Of a DNA stretch of 64,000 nucleotides, positions 1 through 7,877 are shown one piece after another. The stretch spans positions 49,851 through 113,850 of the forward strand of contig JAFWRO010000014.1 in the NCBI GenBank assembly GCA_017519885.1. The letters run 5' to 3'. The notes beneath the pieces are model-generated. The model was not told the DNA's origin. It saw nothing but the letters and a program-made list of their open reading frames with translations, and did not search any database. Each line of letters opens with the position of its first letter. The stretch's first letter is position 1. Position numbers and translations under genes: made by a program. Source of the DNA: Liminaster sp017519885 (GTDB lineage: Bacteria; Bacteroidota; Bacteroidia; Bacteroidales; UBA3663).

Positions 1-2
1 CG

Positions 3-473
3 TTCGACCCTTCGGCTGGTGTTTATTACGAACGAGGATGGTTTTACGGCGGTTTCAGCGGCCTGCACCTGATGGGGAGCGAGATAGAATTGGCCGATTA
101 CGCCTATTTTGAACTATCTCCAACGTTTTATTTTCATGCGGGAGGCAATATTCCTTTAAAACATACGTTATTTATATTGCAACCTTCGCTACTGGTGAAA
201 TCCACTTTCCAATTCACGCAGTACGATTTCTCGCTCAGAACCACCTACAACGAGAAATTCTGGGGAGGTCTCTCCTACCGTCCGGGCGATGCCGTCGTGG
301 TTATGGTAGGTGCCGACATCAACCACGTGCGTTTGGGATATGCCTACGACATCCCTATCTCGCAGATAGGCATTGCAGGTGGCGGTTCGCACGAGATACT
401 GGCGACCTATACGATGCACATCGACCTCGACAAGGTAAAGTCAAGGGGAACGAAGTCAATCAGAATACTATAA
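3..473 (+). CDS. porP: PorP/SprF family T9SS outer-membrane protein, 3' part
   Basis: The reading frame is open from the window edge, so the gene starts upstream and only the last ~156 residues are visible. They show the alternating aromatic/polar pattern of an outer-membrane beta-barrel, including FWGGLSYRPGDAVVVMVGAD and a final barrel strand EILATYTMHIDL, typical of the PorP/SprF family. PorP/SprF proteins are needed for T9SS or for surface attachment of T9SS cargo. The gene is followed after 54 bp by porK and then porL, porM and porN in the canonical T9SS order, which is the strongest support for the call. Confidence 0.85.
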   Translation, partial: FDPSAGVYYERGWFYGGFSGLHLMGSEIELADYAYFELSPTFYFHAGGNIPLKHTLFILQPSLLVKSTFQFTQYDFSLRTTYNEKFWGGLSYRPGDAVVVMVGADINHVRLGYAYDIPISQIGIAGGGSHEILATYTMHIDLDKVKSRGTKSIRIL

Positions 474-527
474 ATATATCGGCCTCTCAGGTCGGGCAAC
501 GTAACGCAAAACAATAAATACAAAGAT

Positions 528-2048
528 ATGAAAAGAATCTTTCTGGCAATCATCGTGGCCGTCATAGGCTGCACAATGCTGACCAGCTGCATGAAGTCGA
601 TGGGCGGACAGGGCGGCGAAGTCACGGGTGTGCGCGGACGTTCATGGAATGAACCACAGCCCTACGGCATGGTGCTCGTCAAGCGTGGTTCGATGGAAGT
701 GGGCGCACAAAGTCAGGACTCGCTGTGGGGCGATCTTCTGGATGCCAAGGGCATTTCGGTCGATGCCTTCTGGATGGACGAGAAGGAAGTCTCGAATGCC
801 ATGTACCGCCAGTTTGTCCACTACGTGCGTGACTCCATCATCCGCGAACGCCTGGCAGACCCTGCCTACGGTGGAAATGAAGATTTCAAGATCGAGGAAG
901 ACAAGTACGGCGAGCCCGTCACTCCGCACCTCAACTGGTCGAAGCCCATTCCCTGGCGCAAGCCCAATGAGGACGAACAACGCGCCATCGAGAGCGTCTA
1001 CCGCACCGACCCCATCACAGGCAAGAAGATGCTCGATGCGCATCAGATGAATTATCGCTACGAGGTTTTCGACTACAATTCCTTCGCTCAGCGCCGCTAT
1101 CGTCTCAACCCCGAACTGCGTGACCTCAACACCGATCATGCAGTTGACTACGATGCCGAGGTCATCATCTCGAAGGATACTGCCTTCATCGATGATGATG
1201 GCAACATCGTGCGTTCCACCATCGTCCGTCCGCTGTCGTCAGAATGGGACTTCCTCAACACCTACATCGTCAACATCTACCCCGACACTACCGTCTGGGT
1301 CAACGATTTTGCCAATGCATTCACCGACCAGTATGCACGCTACTATTTCTCGTCACCCATCTACGACGACTATCCCGTGGTGGGTGTAAGTTGGGAACAA
1401 GCCAATGCCTTCTGCCGCTGGCGCACCGATTTTCTAGTGGCAAGCCATGGTATGCGCGGCATTCAAGTTGAGCCCTATCGTTTGCCCACCGAGGCCGAAT
1501 GGGAATATGCAGCACGTGCCGGCAACAACGACCAGACCTTCTCGTGGAAGACCGACATTCCGCACACCGACAAGGGCTGCTACAACGGCAACTTCAAGCC
1601 AGGTAATGGCGACTACAGTCGCGACGGATACATCATCACCTCGCCCGTCGGTGCCTATCCGAGCAATGATTTCGGTCTCTACGACATGTCGGGCAACGTG
1701 GCCGAATGGACTTCGACAGCCTGGACTGAGTCGGGCGTCCACAGTGCCAGCGACATCAACCCCGACTACCAGTACAACGCGGCAAAAGAAGACCCCTACC
1801 GCATGAAGCGTAAGGTGATTCGCGGAGGTTCGTGGAAAGATGCCGAGCATTACGTCCGTGGTGACGTCCGCTCGTGGGAATACCAGAACGAGCATCGTTC
1901 ATTCATCGGATTCCGCTGCGTCCGCACCTATCTAGGCAACAACAAGGCCAACGTCAAGACCAGCAAGGCTAAAGCAGCGAAGCAACCCAAACAGAAGAAA
2001 GAACGTGGTGGCGGTGGCGGCGGAAGCCGCTCCGTTAGAAGAAGATAA
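528..2048 (+). CDS. porK: T9SS ring lipoprotein PorK/GldK (FGE-sulfatase-like fold)
   Basis: 506 residues. The N-terminus is a lipoprotein signal (hydrophobic stretch followed by LTSC, Cys near residue 21), predicting a lipid-anchored periplasmic-side outer-membrane protein. The body has the formylglycine-generating-enzyme/SUMF1 fold signature: PVVGVSWEQANAFCRW, YRLPTEAEWEYAAR, DMSGNVAEWT, RGGSW and FIGFRCVR. In GldK/PorK this fold is structural: it forms the periplasmic ring with PorN. The C-terminal tail is rich in Lys, Gly and Arg. It lies between porP and porL; the gap to porL holds short tandem repeats but no clear terminator, so co-transcription is likely. Confidence 0.93.
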   Translation: MKRIFLAIIVAVIGCTMLTSCMKSMGGQGGEVTGVRGRSWNEPQPYGMVLVKRGSMEVGAQSQDSLWGDLLDAKGISVDAFWMDEKEVSNAMYRQFVHYVRDSIIRERLADPAYGGNEDFKIEEDKYGEPVTPHLNWSKPIPWRKPNEDEQRAIESVYRTDPITGKKMLDAHQMNYRYEVFDYNSFAQRRYRLNPELRDLNTDHAVDYDAEVIISKDTAFIDDDGNIVRSTIVRPLSSEWDFLNTYIVNIYPDTTVWVNDFANAFTDQYARYYFSSPIYDDYPVVGVSWEQANAFCRWRTDFLVASHGMRGIQVEPYRLPTEAEWEYAARAGNNDQTFSWKTDIPHTDKGCYNGNFKPGNGDYSRDGYIITSPVGAYPSNDFGLYDMSGNVAEWTSTAWTESGVHSASDINPDYQYNAAKEDPYRMKRKVIRGGSWKDAEHYVRGDVRSWEYQNEHRSFIGFRCVRTYLGNNKANVKTSKAKAAKQPKQKKERGGGGGGSRSVRRR

Positions 2049-2061
2049 ACAATCAGCCAAC

Positions 2062-2119
2062 TATCTAGATTATCTAGAACATCTCAAGAATCTAGAATAT
2101 CTGGAAAGTCTAGAAAAAC
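2062..2119 (+). repeat. Intergenic 9-10 bp tandem repeat (TATCTAGAA-like, ~6 units)
   Basis: Between porK and porL the sequence consists of about six imperfect copies of a 9-10 bp unit resembling TATCTAGAA. It is one of four gaps in the window with a short tandem array of similar unit length but unrelated sequence. Confidence 0.7.
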
Positions 2120-2138
2120 CAAATAACATCAAAACAAT

Positions 2139-3122
2139 ATGAACTTCCGTAATATCCTTCATATTCTTCAGGTCTTCAAAGGCGAGAAGGGACAGAAACG
2201 ATTCAACTACCTCTACTCCATCGGTGCCTCCATCGTCATCCTTGGCGCACTCTTCAAGTTGACCCATGTTCCCGGCGCCGACCTTATGCTCATCATCGGT
2301 ATGGGCACCGAAGCTGTCATCTTCTTCCTCTCTGCTTTCGACACGCCAGCACGCGACTATAAGTGGGAGAAGGTTTATCCCGAACTCGACATCCCCAACA
2401 AGGAGGAGGCGGCACGCAATCGCCTCGACCGCATGAAGGATGGTGGTCCCGAGCCACGTCGTCGTGGCACTGAAACCGGCACAGGCAATGTCGCCGGCAA
2501 CGTTACCATCATCGGCGGTGGTATGCCGGCAGGCGGAACCATCGTCGTAGGAGGAGGTTCTCCTGCGACAGGCACTGCCGCAGCCGTAGGTGGGTCAGCA
2601 CCTCTCGTTGCTTCGGGCAATGTGGGTGTAACTCCAGAACAGGCCGACCAGGTTACCGAAGCCACCGAGAAGTATGTGAAGCAGCTCAACGAAATCAGCA
2701 CTGCTCTCAGCAAGCTGCAAGAGACCATGGCTGCCCTCGAGACCACGACAACCTACGCCGAGCAGATGGCTACGCTCAACCGCAACGTGCAAGGTCTCAA
2801 CACCATCTACGAAATACAACTCAAGAGCGTCAGCGCACAACTCGGCACCATCGAGCAAGTCAACCAAGGCCTCAATAACATCCGAGCCCTCTACGAAAGC
2901 GGTCAGAATGATTCGTTCCGCATCCGTCAGGAGACCGATCAGATGACCCGCAACCTGCAGCAGCTCAACGAGGTTTATGCACGTATGCTCCAGGCCATGA
3001 CTGCTGGCTATGGTATGCAGATGCCTCAGCAGCCCATCGGTCAGCCCAATATGGCCTTCAATCCCCAGCAAACCCTCTACGGCCAGCAGCCCCAGCAACC
3101 AGGGTTCAATCAACAGCGCTAG
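2139..3122 (+). CDS. porL: T9SS inner-membrane motor protein PorL/GldL
   Basis: 327 residues. Two transmembrane helices lie in the first ~70 residues (YLYSIGASIVILGALFKLTH and ADLMLIIGMGTEAVIFFLSAF). The second carries a charged Glu (about E58), matching the membrane-embedded acidic residue known to matter in GldL, which with GldM forms the proton-driven rotary motor of T9SS. After a Gly/Ala-rich low-complexity linker (about residues 105-170) comes a long helical/coiled-coil region, then a Gln/Pro-rich tail. The order porK-porL-porM-porN supports the call. Confidence 0.93.
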   Translation: MNFRNILHILQVFKGEKGQKRFNYLYSIGASIVILGALFKLTHVPGADLMLIIGMGTEAVIFFLSAFDTPARDYKWEKVYPELDIPNKEEAARNRLDRMKDGGPEPRRRGTETGTGNVAGNVTIIGGGMPAGGTIVVGGGSPATGTAAAVGGSAPLVASGNVGVTPEQADQVTEATEKYVKQLNEISTALSKLQETMAALETTTTYAEQMATLNRNVQGLNTIYEIQLKSVSAQLGTIEQVNQGLNNIRALYESGQNDSFRIRQETDQMTRNLQQLNEVYARMLQAMTAGYGMQMPQQPIGQPNMAFNPQQTLYGQQPQQPGFNQQR

Positions 3123-3137
3123 CCTCTCTGTCTCCGT

Positions 3138-3157
3138 GGCAGCTATCTTTGGCTGCC
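3138..3157 (+). repeat. REP-like palindrome copy 1
   Basis: GGCAGCTATCTTTGGCTGCC, an imperfect palindrome preceded by CTCCGT, between porL and porM. It is one copy of a family found throughout the window, always in this orientation (core GGCAGCCA-N4-TGGCTGCC). Confidence 0.75.
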
Positions 3158-3159
3158 CT

Positions 3160-3204
3160 CAAACCCTTCAAACCTTTCGAACCCTTCGAACCTCTCTTAA
3201 CCCA
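3160..3204 (+). repeat. Intergenic 9-bp tandem repeat (CAAACCCTT-like, 5 units)
   Basis: Five consecutive 9-bp units (CAAACCCTT, CAAACCTTT, CGAACCCTT, CGAACCTCT, CTTAACCCA) directly follow the palindrome and end just before the porM start codon, so they lie in the porL-porM leader. Confidence 0.8.
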
Positions 3205-3210
3205 AAATAA

Positions 3211-4764
3211 ATGAGTGCCAATAACAGCAGACTGTCGCCCCGTCAGAAGATGATCAACCTGATGTACATCGTCTTCCTGGCTATGGTGGCCATGAACGTA
3301 TCAGGCGATGTCCTCGAAGGCTTCAAGCACGTCGAGGATGCCCTCGATGCCAGTAATGCCGGTGCGCAGTCACGCAATCAGAAACTATACCAGGAGTTTG
3401 ACCTCGCTCGCGAGAAGAACCCCGAGAAGGTGTCACGCTGGTACAACCACGCACAGGAAGTGCGTACGAGCGCCGAACAGTTGGTAGCCTTCATCGATTC
3501 GCTCAAACTCGAGATCGTGCGCTATGCCGATGGCAAGGACGGTGATCCCAATGACATCGAGAACCGAGAGAATCTCGAGGCTGTCAACCAGGTTATGCTC
3601 TCTCCCATCAAAGGCGAGGGCGCAATCCTGCGCAAGCGTCTTGAAGCCTACAAGGAACAACTCGTGGCATTTCTTCCCGAAGCTGATGCACGTGTGGTAG
3701 CCAACTACCTCAATACGTCAAAGACCGGCTCGACGTTCGCCACCTGGGAAGACCAGATGTTCGAAAATATCCCCGTCGCTGCTGCCGTCACCATTCTTGC
3801 CAAATTGCAGGGCGATGTCCGTAATGCCGAAGGACAGGCAGTCGAAAGCCTTATGCAGAGCGTCGATCGTGGCGATGTGCGCGTCAATCAGGTGAGCGCC
3901 TTCGTGATCCCCAATTCGCGTAACGTGATGCGCGGTTCGGTCTATGAGGCACAAATTGTCATGGCTGCCGTCGATACTACCCAGACACCCACCATTTACA
4001 TCGGCGACAAGGTCTACAATCCCGCCAAGCAGGGCTACTACAGCGTGACAGCCGGTCGCGAAGGCATCCAGACCCTTCAAGGCTACCTCGAAGTCGATAA
4101 GCCCGACGGCACTGTAGAGAAACTACCTTTCGAGTCAACCTATTTCGTCAGCGAACCCGTGGCCACCGTTTCGAACACGATGATGAACGTGATGTACGCC
4201 GGCATCGACAACCCGCTGTCAATTTCCGTGCCTGGCGTGGCTGCTGGTCAAGTCAGCGCATCAATGACCAACGGCACGCTCACCCGCACAGCTTCGGGTT
4301 GGGTGGCAAAGCCAAAGACCGTTGACCAGGATGCCGTCATCACCGTCACTGCCAACCAAAACGGCCGCACCATGACCGTGAGCCAGACATCCTTCCGCGT
4401 GCGTCGTCTCCCCGACCCCACACCTTATCTATTATGTAAGGATGCAGCCGGCAACTCGGTTCGCTACAAGGGAGGCTCACCGATCTCCAAGCAGGCACTG
4501 CTGGCTGCCGGAGGCATACGTGCCGCTATCGACGATGGTCTGCTCAACGTTGAATTCACCGTCAAATCGTTCCGCATTGACATCTTCGACTCGATGGGCA
4601 ACGACATTCCCGAAGACAGCCAGACATCGGCCTACTCCGATCGTCAGCGCACAGCCATTAGCCGTCTACAGCGTGGCAAGAAGTTCTTCATCACCCGCGT
4701 CAAGGCTGTTGGTCCCGATGGCATCGAACGTACCCTTTCACCTATCGAAGTCATCGTCAATTGA
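3211..4764 (+). CDS. porM: T9SS motor/periplasmic shaft protein PorM/GldM
   Basis: 517 residues. The start is typical of GldM: a short basic cytoplasmic segment (SPRQKMINL), then one transmembrane helix (about residues 14-32, MYIVFLAMVAMNVSGDV), then a long periplasmic region. Periplasmic beta-domains follow, e.g. VPGVAAGQVSASMTNG and SFRVRRLPDPTPYL near the end. GldM dimers span the periplasm, are rotated by the GldL pentamer and contact the PorK/PorN ring. The gene lies 88 bp after porL and 59 bp before porN. Confidence 0.94.
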   Translation: MSANNSRLSPRQKMINLMYIVFLAMVAMNVSGDVLEGFKHVEDALDASNAGAQSRNQKLYQEFDLAREKNPEKVSRWYNHAQEVRTSAEQLVAFIDSLKLEIVRYADGKDGDPNDIENRENLEAVNQVMLSPIKGEGAILRKRLEAYKEQLVAFLPEADARVVANYLNTSKTGSTFATWEDQMFENIPVAAAVTILAKLQGDVRNAEGQAVESLMQSVDRGDVRVNQVSAFVIPNSRNVMRGSVYEAQIVMAAVDTTQTPTIYIGDKVYNPAKQGYYSVTAGREGIQTLQGYLEVDKPDGTVEKLPFESTYFVSEPVATVSNTMMNVMYAGIDNPLSISVPGVAAGQVSASMTNGTLTRTASGWVAKPKTVDQDAVITVTANQNGRTMTVSQTSFRVRRLPDPTPYLLCKDAAGNSVRYKGGSPISKQALLAAGGIRAAIDDGLLNVEFTVKSFRIDIFDSMGNDIPEDSQTSAYSDRQRTAISRLQRGKKFFITRVKAVGPDGIERTLSPIEVIVN

Positions 4765-4788
4765 TGGTCATTTCTCGACTAACACGAA

Positions 4789-4822
4789 TTGTTAATTGTT
4801 AATTATTAATTGTTAATTAATC
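4789..4822 (+). repeat. AT-rich TTAATTGTTAATT repeat in porM-porN leader
   Basis: Short direct and inverted repeats of TTAATTG/TTAATTA immediately precede the porN start codon. A similar string precedes the gene at 14031 (13984-14028) and a weaker one lies at 30670-30696. No function is evident. Confidence 0.5.
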
Positions 4823-4823
4823 A

Positions 4824-6182
4824 ATGAAACATATCCTCCGTCTGATTATGCTCACGCTTATGCTGGGCATCGTTATGCCTGAAGCCACTGCACAGGTTAG
4901 CGTACGTCGCTCCAGCAGTTCCCGCAGCTCCTCTTCCTCTTCATCAAAGAAGAAGAGCGATGACAAGAAGAAAAGCGATGACAAAAAGAAGAGCAAGGAA
5001 GCGACTTCCAAACCCGTCGAAGTCAAGGCGACTCCAGTTTCGTCCACCCCAGCATCAGCTGGCGATGGTCAGGTAGCAAGGCCGACACGCCGTCCCGAAG
5101 GCAATATTCAAGATGGTGCATCACCTGCTGCCCGCGTGACGCCTACCCGCAGGGTGCAGAAGAAGGAAAATCAGCCCATTGTCGATGGCAATAGCCAGCG
5201 TCAGCAGTCGTTTGCCGAATACCAGCGCAAGGAAGACGGATTCATGCCCTGGCAGCATATCGTCTATCGCGAACTTGACATGGAGAACCCCATCAATGCT
5301 TCGCTCTACTATCCCGAGGAACCTATGGACGGACTGACCAACCTCTTCCGTGTCATCCTCGACGGCATCTGCACGGGCAGGCTAAAAGGCTACGAATACC
5401 TTGATGGTCGCGAGATCTTCGATGAGAAATATGTAGTCAATCCCCGTGACATCCTCGACAAGTTCCAGATTCTCTATCAGGAGAAACCCGCCGTCGGACA
5501 AAACGGCAAGCCCACCTTTGTAGTAGAAGAGATGGACGTACCTTGCAACGAAGTGCTGAGCTACTTCATCAAGGAACGCTGGGAGTTCAACCAGAAGAAC
5601 TCGAAATATGGTCCCCGCATTCTTGCCATCTGCCCCGTGCTTCATCGTTCAGGCGACTTTGGAGGCGACCTGGTCAAGTACCCCATGTTCTGGCTCAATT
5701 ATGAAGACCTTCGTCCCCTGCTGCGCGAACACCTCATTATGAGTGACGGCATGAACAACACCCCACGTTTCACGATGGAGGAGTTCTTTACCCTCGAACA
5801 GTACAAGGGCGACATCTACAAGGTGCAGAATACACGCGGCCTCTCTCTGATGCAGCAGTATCCCGATCCCGATACCCTCAAGATGATGCGTGCCAAGATT
5901 GAAGCCGAACTGCGTGGTTTCGGCGACAGCATCTGGGTCTATGAAGAGACCGAAGCCGACCTCGCCGTACAGGATAGCATCCGCGCTGCCCGCCGTGCCG
6001 AACGTCGTGCCCGTCGCGGCGAACCCGCAACTGCCTCAACAGGCGATGGCAAGAAGAACCGTCGTACCAAGGCCGAAGTCGATATGAATGCCGTCGAGGA
6101 AGCCAGGGAGGCCAAGGAAGATGCCATCGACAGCCGCATCGAATCAACCGGCAAAGCCCATTCCGCACGCCGAAGAAGGTGA
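4824..6182 (+). CDS. porN: T9SS ring protein PorN/GldN
   Basis: 452 residues with an N-terminal signal peptide ending near TAQVS, then a low-complexity Ser/Lys region (about residues 28-60) and a disordered linker. The conserved GldN core begins around residue 140 (FMPWQHIVYRELDMENPINA) and includes LRPLLREHLIMSDGMNN and MEEFFTLEQYKGDIY. PorN forms the periplasmic ring with PorK. The C-terminal ~70 residues are charged and Arg/Ala/Glu-rich, as in Prevotella-type PorN. It is the last gene of the T9SS block. Confidence 0.93.
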   Translation: MKHILRLIMLTLMLGIVMPEATAQVSVRRSSSSRSSSSSSSKKKSDDKKKSDDKKKSKEATSKPVEVKATPVSSTPASAGDGQVARPTRRPEGNIQDGASPAARVTPTRRVQKKENQPIVDGNSQRQQSFAEYQRKEDGFMPWQHIVYRELDMENPINASLYYPEEPMDGLTNLFRVILDGICTGRLKGYEYLDGREIFDEKYVVNPRDILDKFQILYQEKPAVGQNGKPTFVVEEMDVPCNEVLSYFIKERWEFNQKNSKYGPRILAICPVLHRSGDFGGDLVKYPMFWLNYEDLRPLLREHLIMSDGMNNTPRFTMEEFFTLEQYKGDIYKVQNTRGLSLMQQYPDPDTLKMMRAKIEAELRGFGDSIWVYEETEADLAVQDSIRAARRAERRARRGEPATASTGDGKKNRRTKAEVDMNAVEEAREAKEDAIDSRIESTGKAHSARRRR

Positions 6183-6199
6183 GCCCCATTCGTTTTCGT

Positions 6200-6219
6200 G
6201 GCAGCCAAGCTTGGCTGCC
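6200..6219 (+). repeat. REP-like palindrome copy 2 (perfect 20-bp palindrome)
   Basis: GGCAGCCAAGCTTGGCTGCC is a perfect 20-bp palindrome preceded by TTTTCGT, in the porN-MFS gap. Same family and orientation as the other copies. Without a following T-run it is not a classical terminator on the plus strand. Confidence 0.8.
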
Positions 6220-6260
6220 CCCATTTTACTCATTAGCCACATAATTCCCATAAATAATCT

Positions 6261-7877
6261 ATGACTCAACTCAAGACCCTTCGCGACTCAGCCGCCCTGC
6301 GTTGGACGGCGCTACTCCTGTTGGCACTTGCCATGTTCTGTGCCTACATCTTCATGGACATCCTTTCGCCCATCAAGGACCTCATGCTCTCCGAGCGTGG
6401 TTGGGACTCCACGGCGTTCGGCACCATGCAAGGTTCCGAAACCTTCCTCAACGTCTTTGTCTTCTTCCTCATTTTCGCAGGCATCATCCTCGATAAGATG
6501 GGCGTTCGCTTCACGGCCGTACTATCTGGTGCCGTAATGCTGGCAGGTGCTCTTATCAAGTACTATGCCATCAGCGAAAGTTTCATGGGCAGTGGACTTG
6601 AGACATGGTTCACCAACAATCTCAACCACATCCCCATCTTCGAACAACTCGGCGTATCACCTTTCTATGAGGGAATGCCCGCTTCGGCCAAGGTTGCTGC
6701 CTGTGGCTTCATGATCTTCGGCTGCGGTGCCGAAATGGGTGGCATCACCGTTTCGCGTGGTATCGTCAAGTGGTTCAAAGGTCGCGAAATGGCGCTTGCT
6801 ATGGGTTCTGAGATGGCACTTGCCCGTCTGGGTGTTGCCACCTGTATGATCTTCTCGCCCTTCTTCGCCAAGTTGGGTGGACACATCGACGTGTCACGTT
6901 CTGTAGCCTTTGGCGTAGTGCTCCTCTGCATCGCCCTCATTATGTTCGTCGTCTATTTCTTCATGGACAAGAAGCTCGACGCACAGACTGGCGAAGCTGA
7001 AGAGAAGGACGACCCGTTCAAGGTGAGCGACATCGGCAAGATTCTCAGCAGCATGGGCTTCTGGCTTGTCTCGCTGCTCTGCGTGCTCTACTATTCGGCC
7101 ATCTTCCCCTTCCAGAAGTATGCGGTCAATATGCTGCAGTGCAATCTTACTTTCTCCGAGGTTCCCGCCGATTCGTTCTGGGCTTCCACCTCAGTCACCA
7201 TCGTGCAGTACGTCGTGATGCTCATCGTGGCAGCCACCGCCTTTATGTTCAACTTCATGAAGAACAAGAATATCAAGTACGGTGTGCTCTGCATCTCCAT
7301 TATCGCCCTCATCAGTTATTGCTATATGGGCTATATGCGACAGTCGGCCGAATCCATCTTTGCCGTATTCCCGCTCCTTGCTGTGGGCATCACCCCCATC
7401 CTGGGCAAATACGTTGATTACAAGGGCAAGGCAGCCTCGATGCTCGTGCTGGGCTCACTGCTCCTCATCGCCTGCCACCTCACTTTCGCCTTTATCTTGC
7501 CGATGTTCAAGGGCAACCAGGTGGGCGGCGTCATAGTGGCCTACCTCACCATCCTCGTGCTTGGCTCTTCATTCTCGCTGGTTCCCGCATCGCTCTGGCC
7601 CTCCGTACCAAAGCTTGTTGAACCTAAGATCATCGGTTCGGCCTACGCCCTGATCTTCTGGATCCAGAACATCGGCCTTTGGCTCTTCCCACTCCTTATC
7701 GGCAAGGTGCTCGATATGACCAACGAAGGCGTCACCGACCCGACCAAGTACGACTACACCTGGCCGCTCATTATGCTCGCCTGCCTCGGTGTTGCTGCAC
7801 TCGTCATCGGACTCATCCTCAAGGCTGTGGACAAGAAGAAGGGCCTTGGTCTCGAATTGCCCAATGTGAAGGCATGA
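6261..7877 (+). CDS. MFS transporter, 12 or more TM helices
   Basis: 538 residues with about 12 hydrophobic helices in two halves separated by a charged cytoplasmic loop (DKKLDAQTGEAEEKDDPFKV, about residues 236-255). Features such as the KWFKGREMALAMG loop resemble the MFS cytoplasmic loop motif. The substrate cannot be told from sequence. The stop codon overlaps the start of the downstream sensor-regulator gene (ATGA), implying translational coupling; the partner may sense the transported compound. It lies 78 bp after porN and may be read through from the T9SS operon. Confidence 0.88.
   Translation: MTQLKTLRDSAALRWTALLLLALAMFCAYIFMDILSPIKDLMLSERGWDSTAFGTMQGSETFLNVFVFFLIFAGIILDKMGVRFTAVLSGAVMLAGALIKYYAISESFMGSGLETWFTNNLNHIPIFEQLGVSPFYEGMPASAKVAACGFMIFGCGAEMGGITVSRGIVKWFKGREMALAMGSEMALARLGVATCMIFSPFFAKLGGHIDVSRSVAFGVVLLCIALIMFVVYFFMDKKLDAQTGEAEEKDDPFKVSDIGKILSSMGFWLVSLLCVLYYSAIFPFQKYAVNMLQCNLTFSEVPADSFWASTSVTIVQYVVMLIVAATAFMFNFMKNKNIKYGVLCISIIALISYCYMGYMRQSAESIFAVFPLLAVGITPILGKYVDYKGKAASMLVLGSLLLIACHLTFAFILPMFKGNQVGGVIVAYLTILVLGSSFSLVPASLWPSVPKLVEPKIIGSAYALIFWIQNIGLWLFPLLIGKVLDMTNEGVTDPTKYDYTWPLIMLACLGVAALVIGLILKAVDKKKGLGLELPNVKA

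Noticed and set aside
6200..6219. Simple intrinsic terminator for porN
   Set aside because: A strong stem but no T-run. The same hairpin recurs in many places, including inside a gene, so termination is not its defining role.
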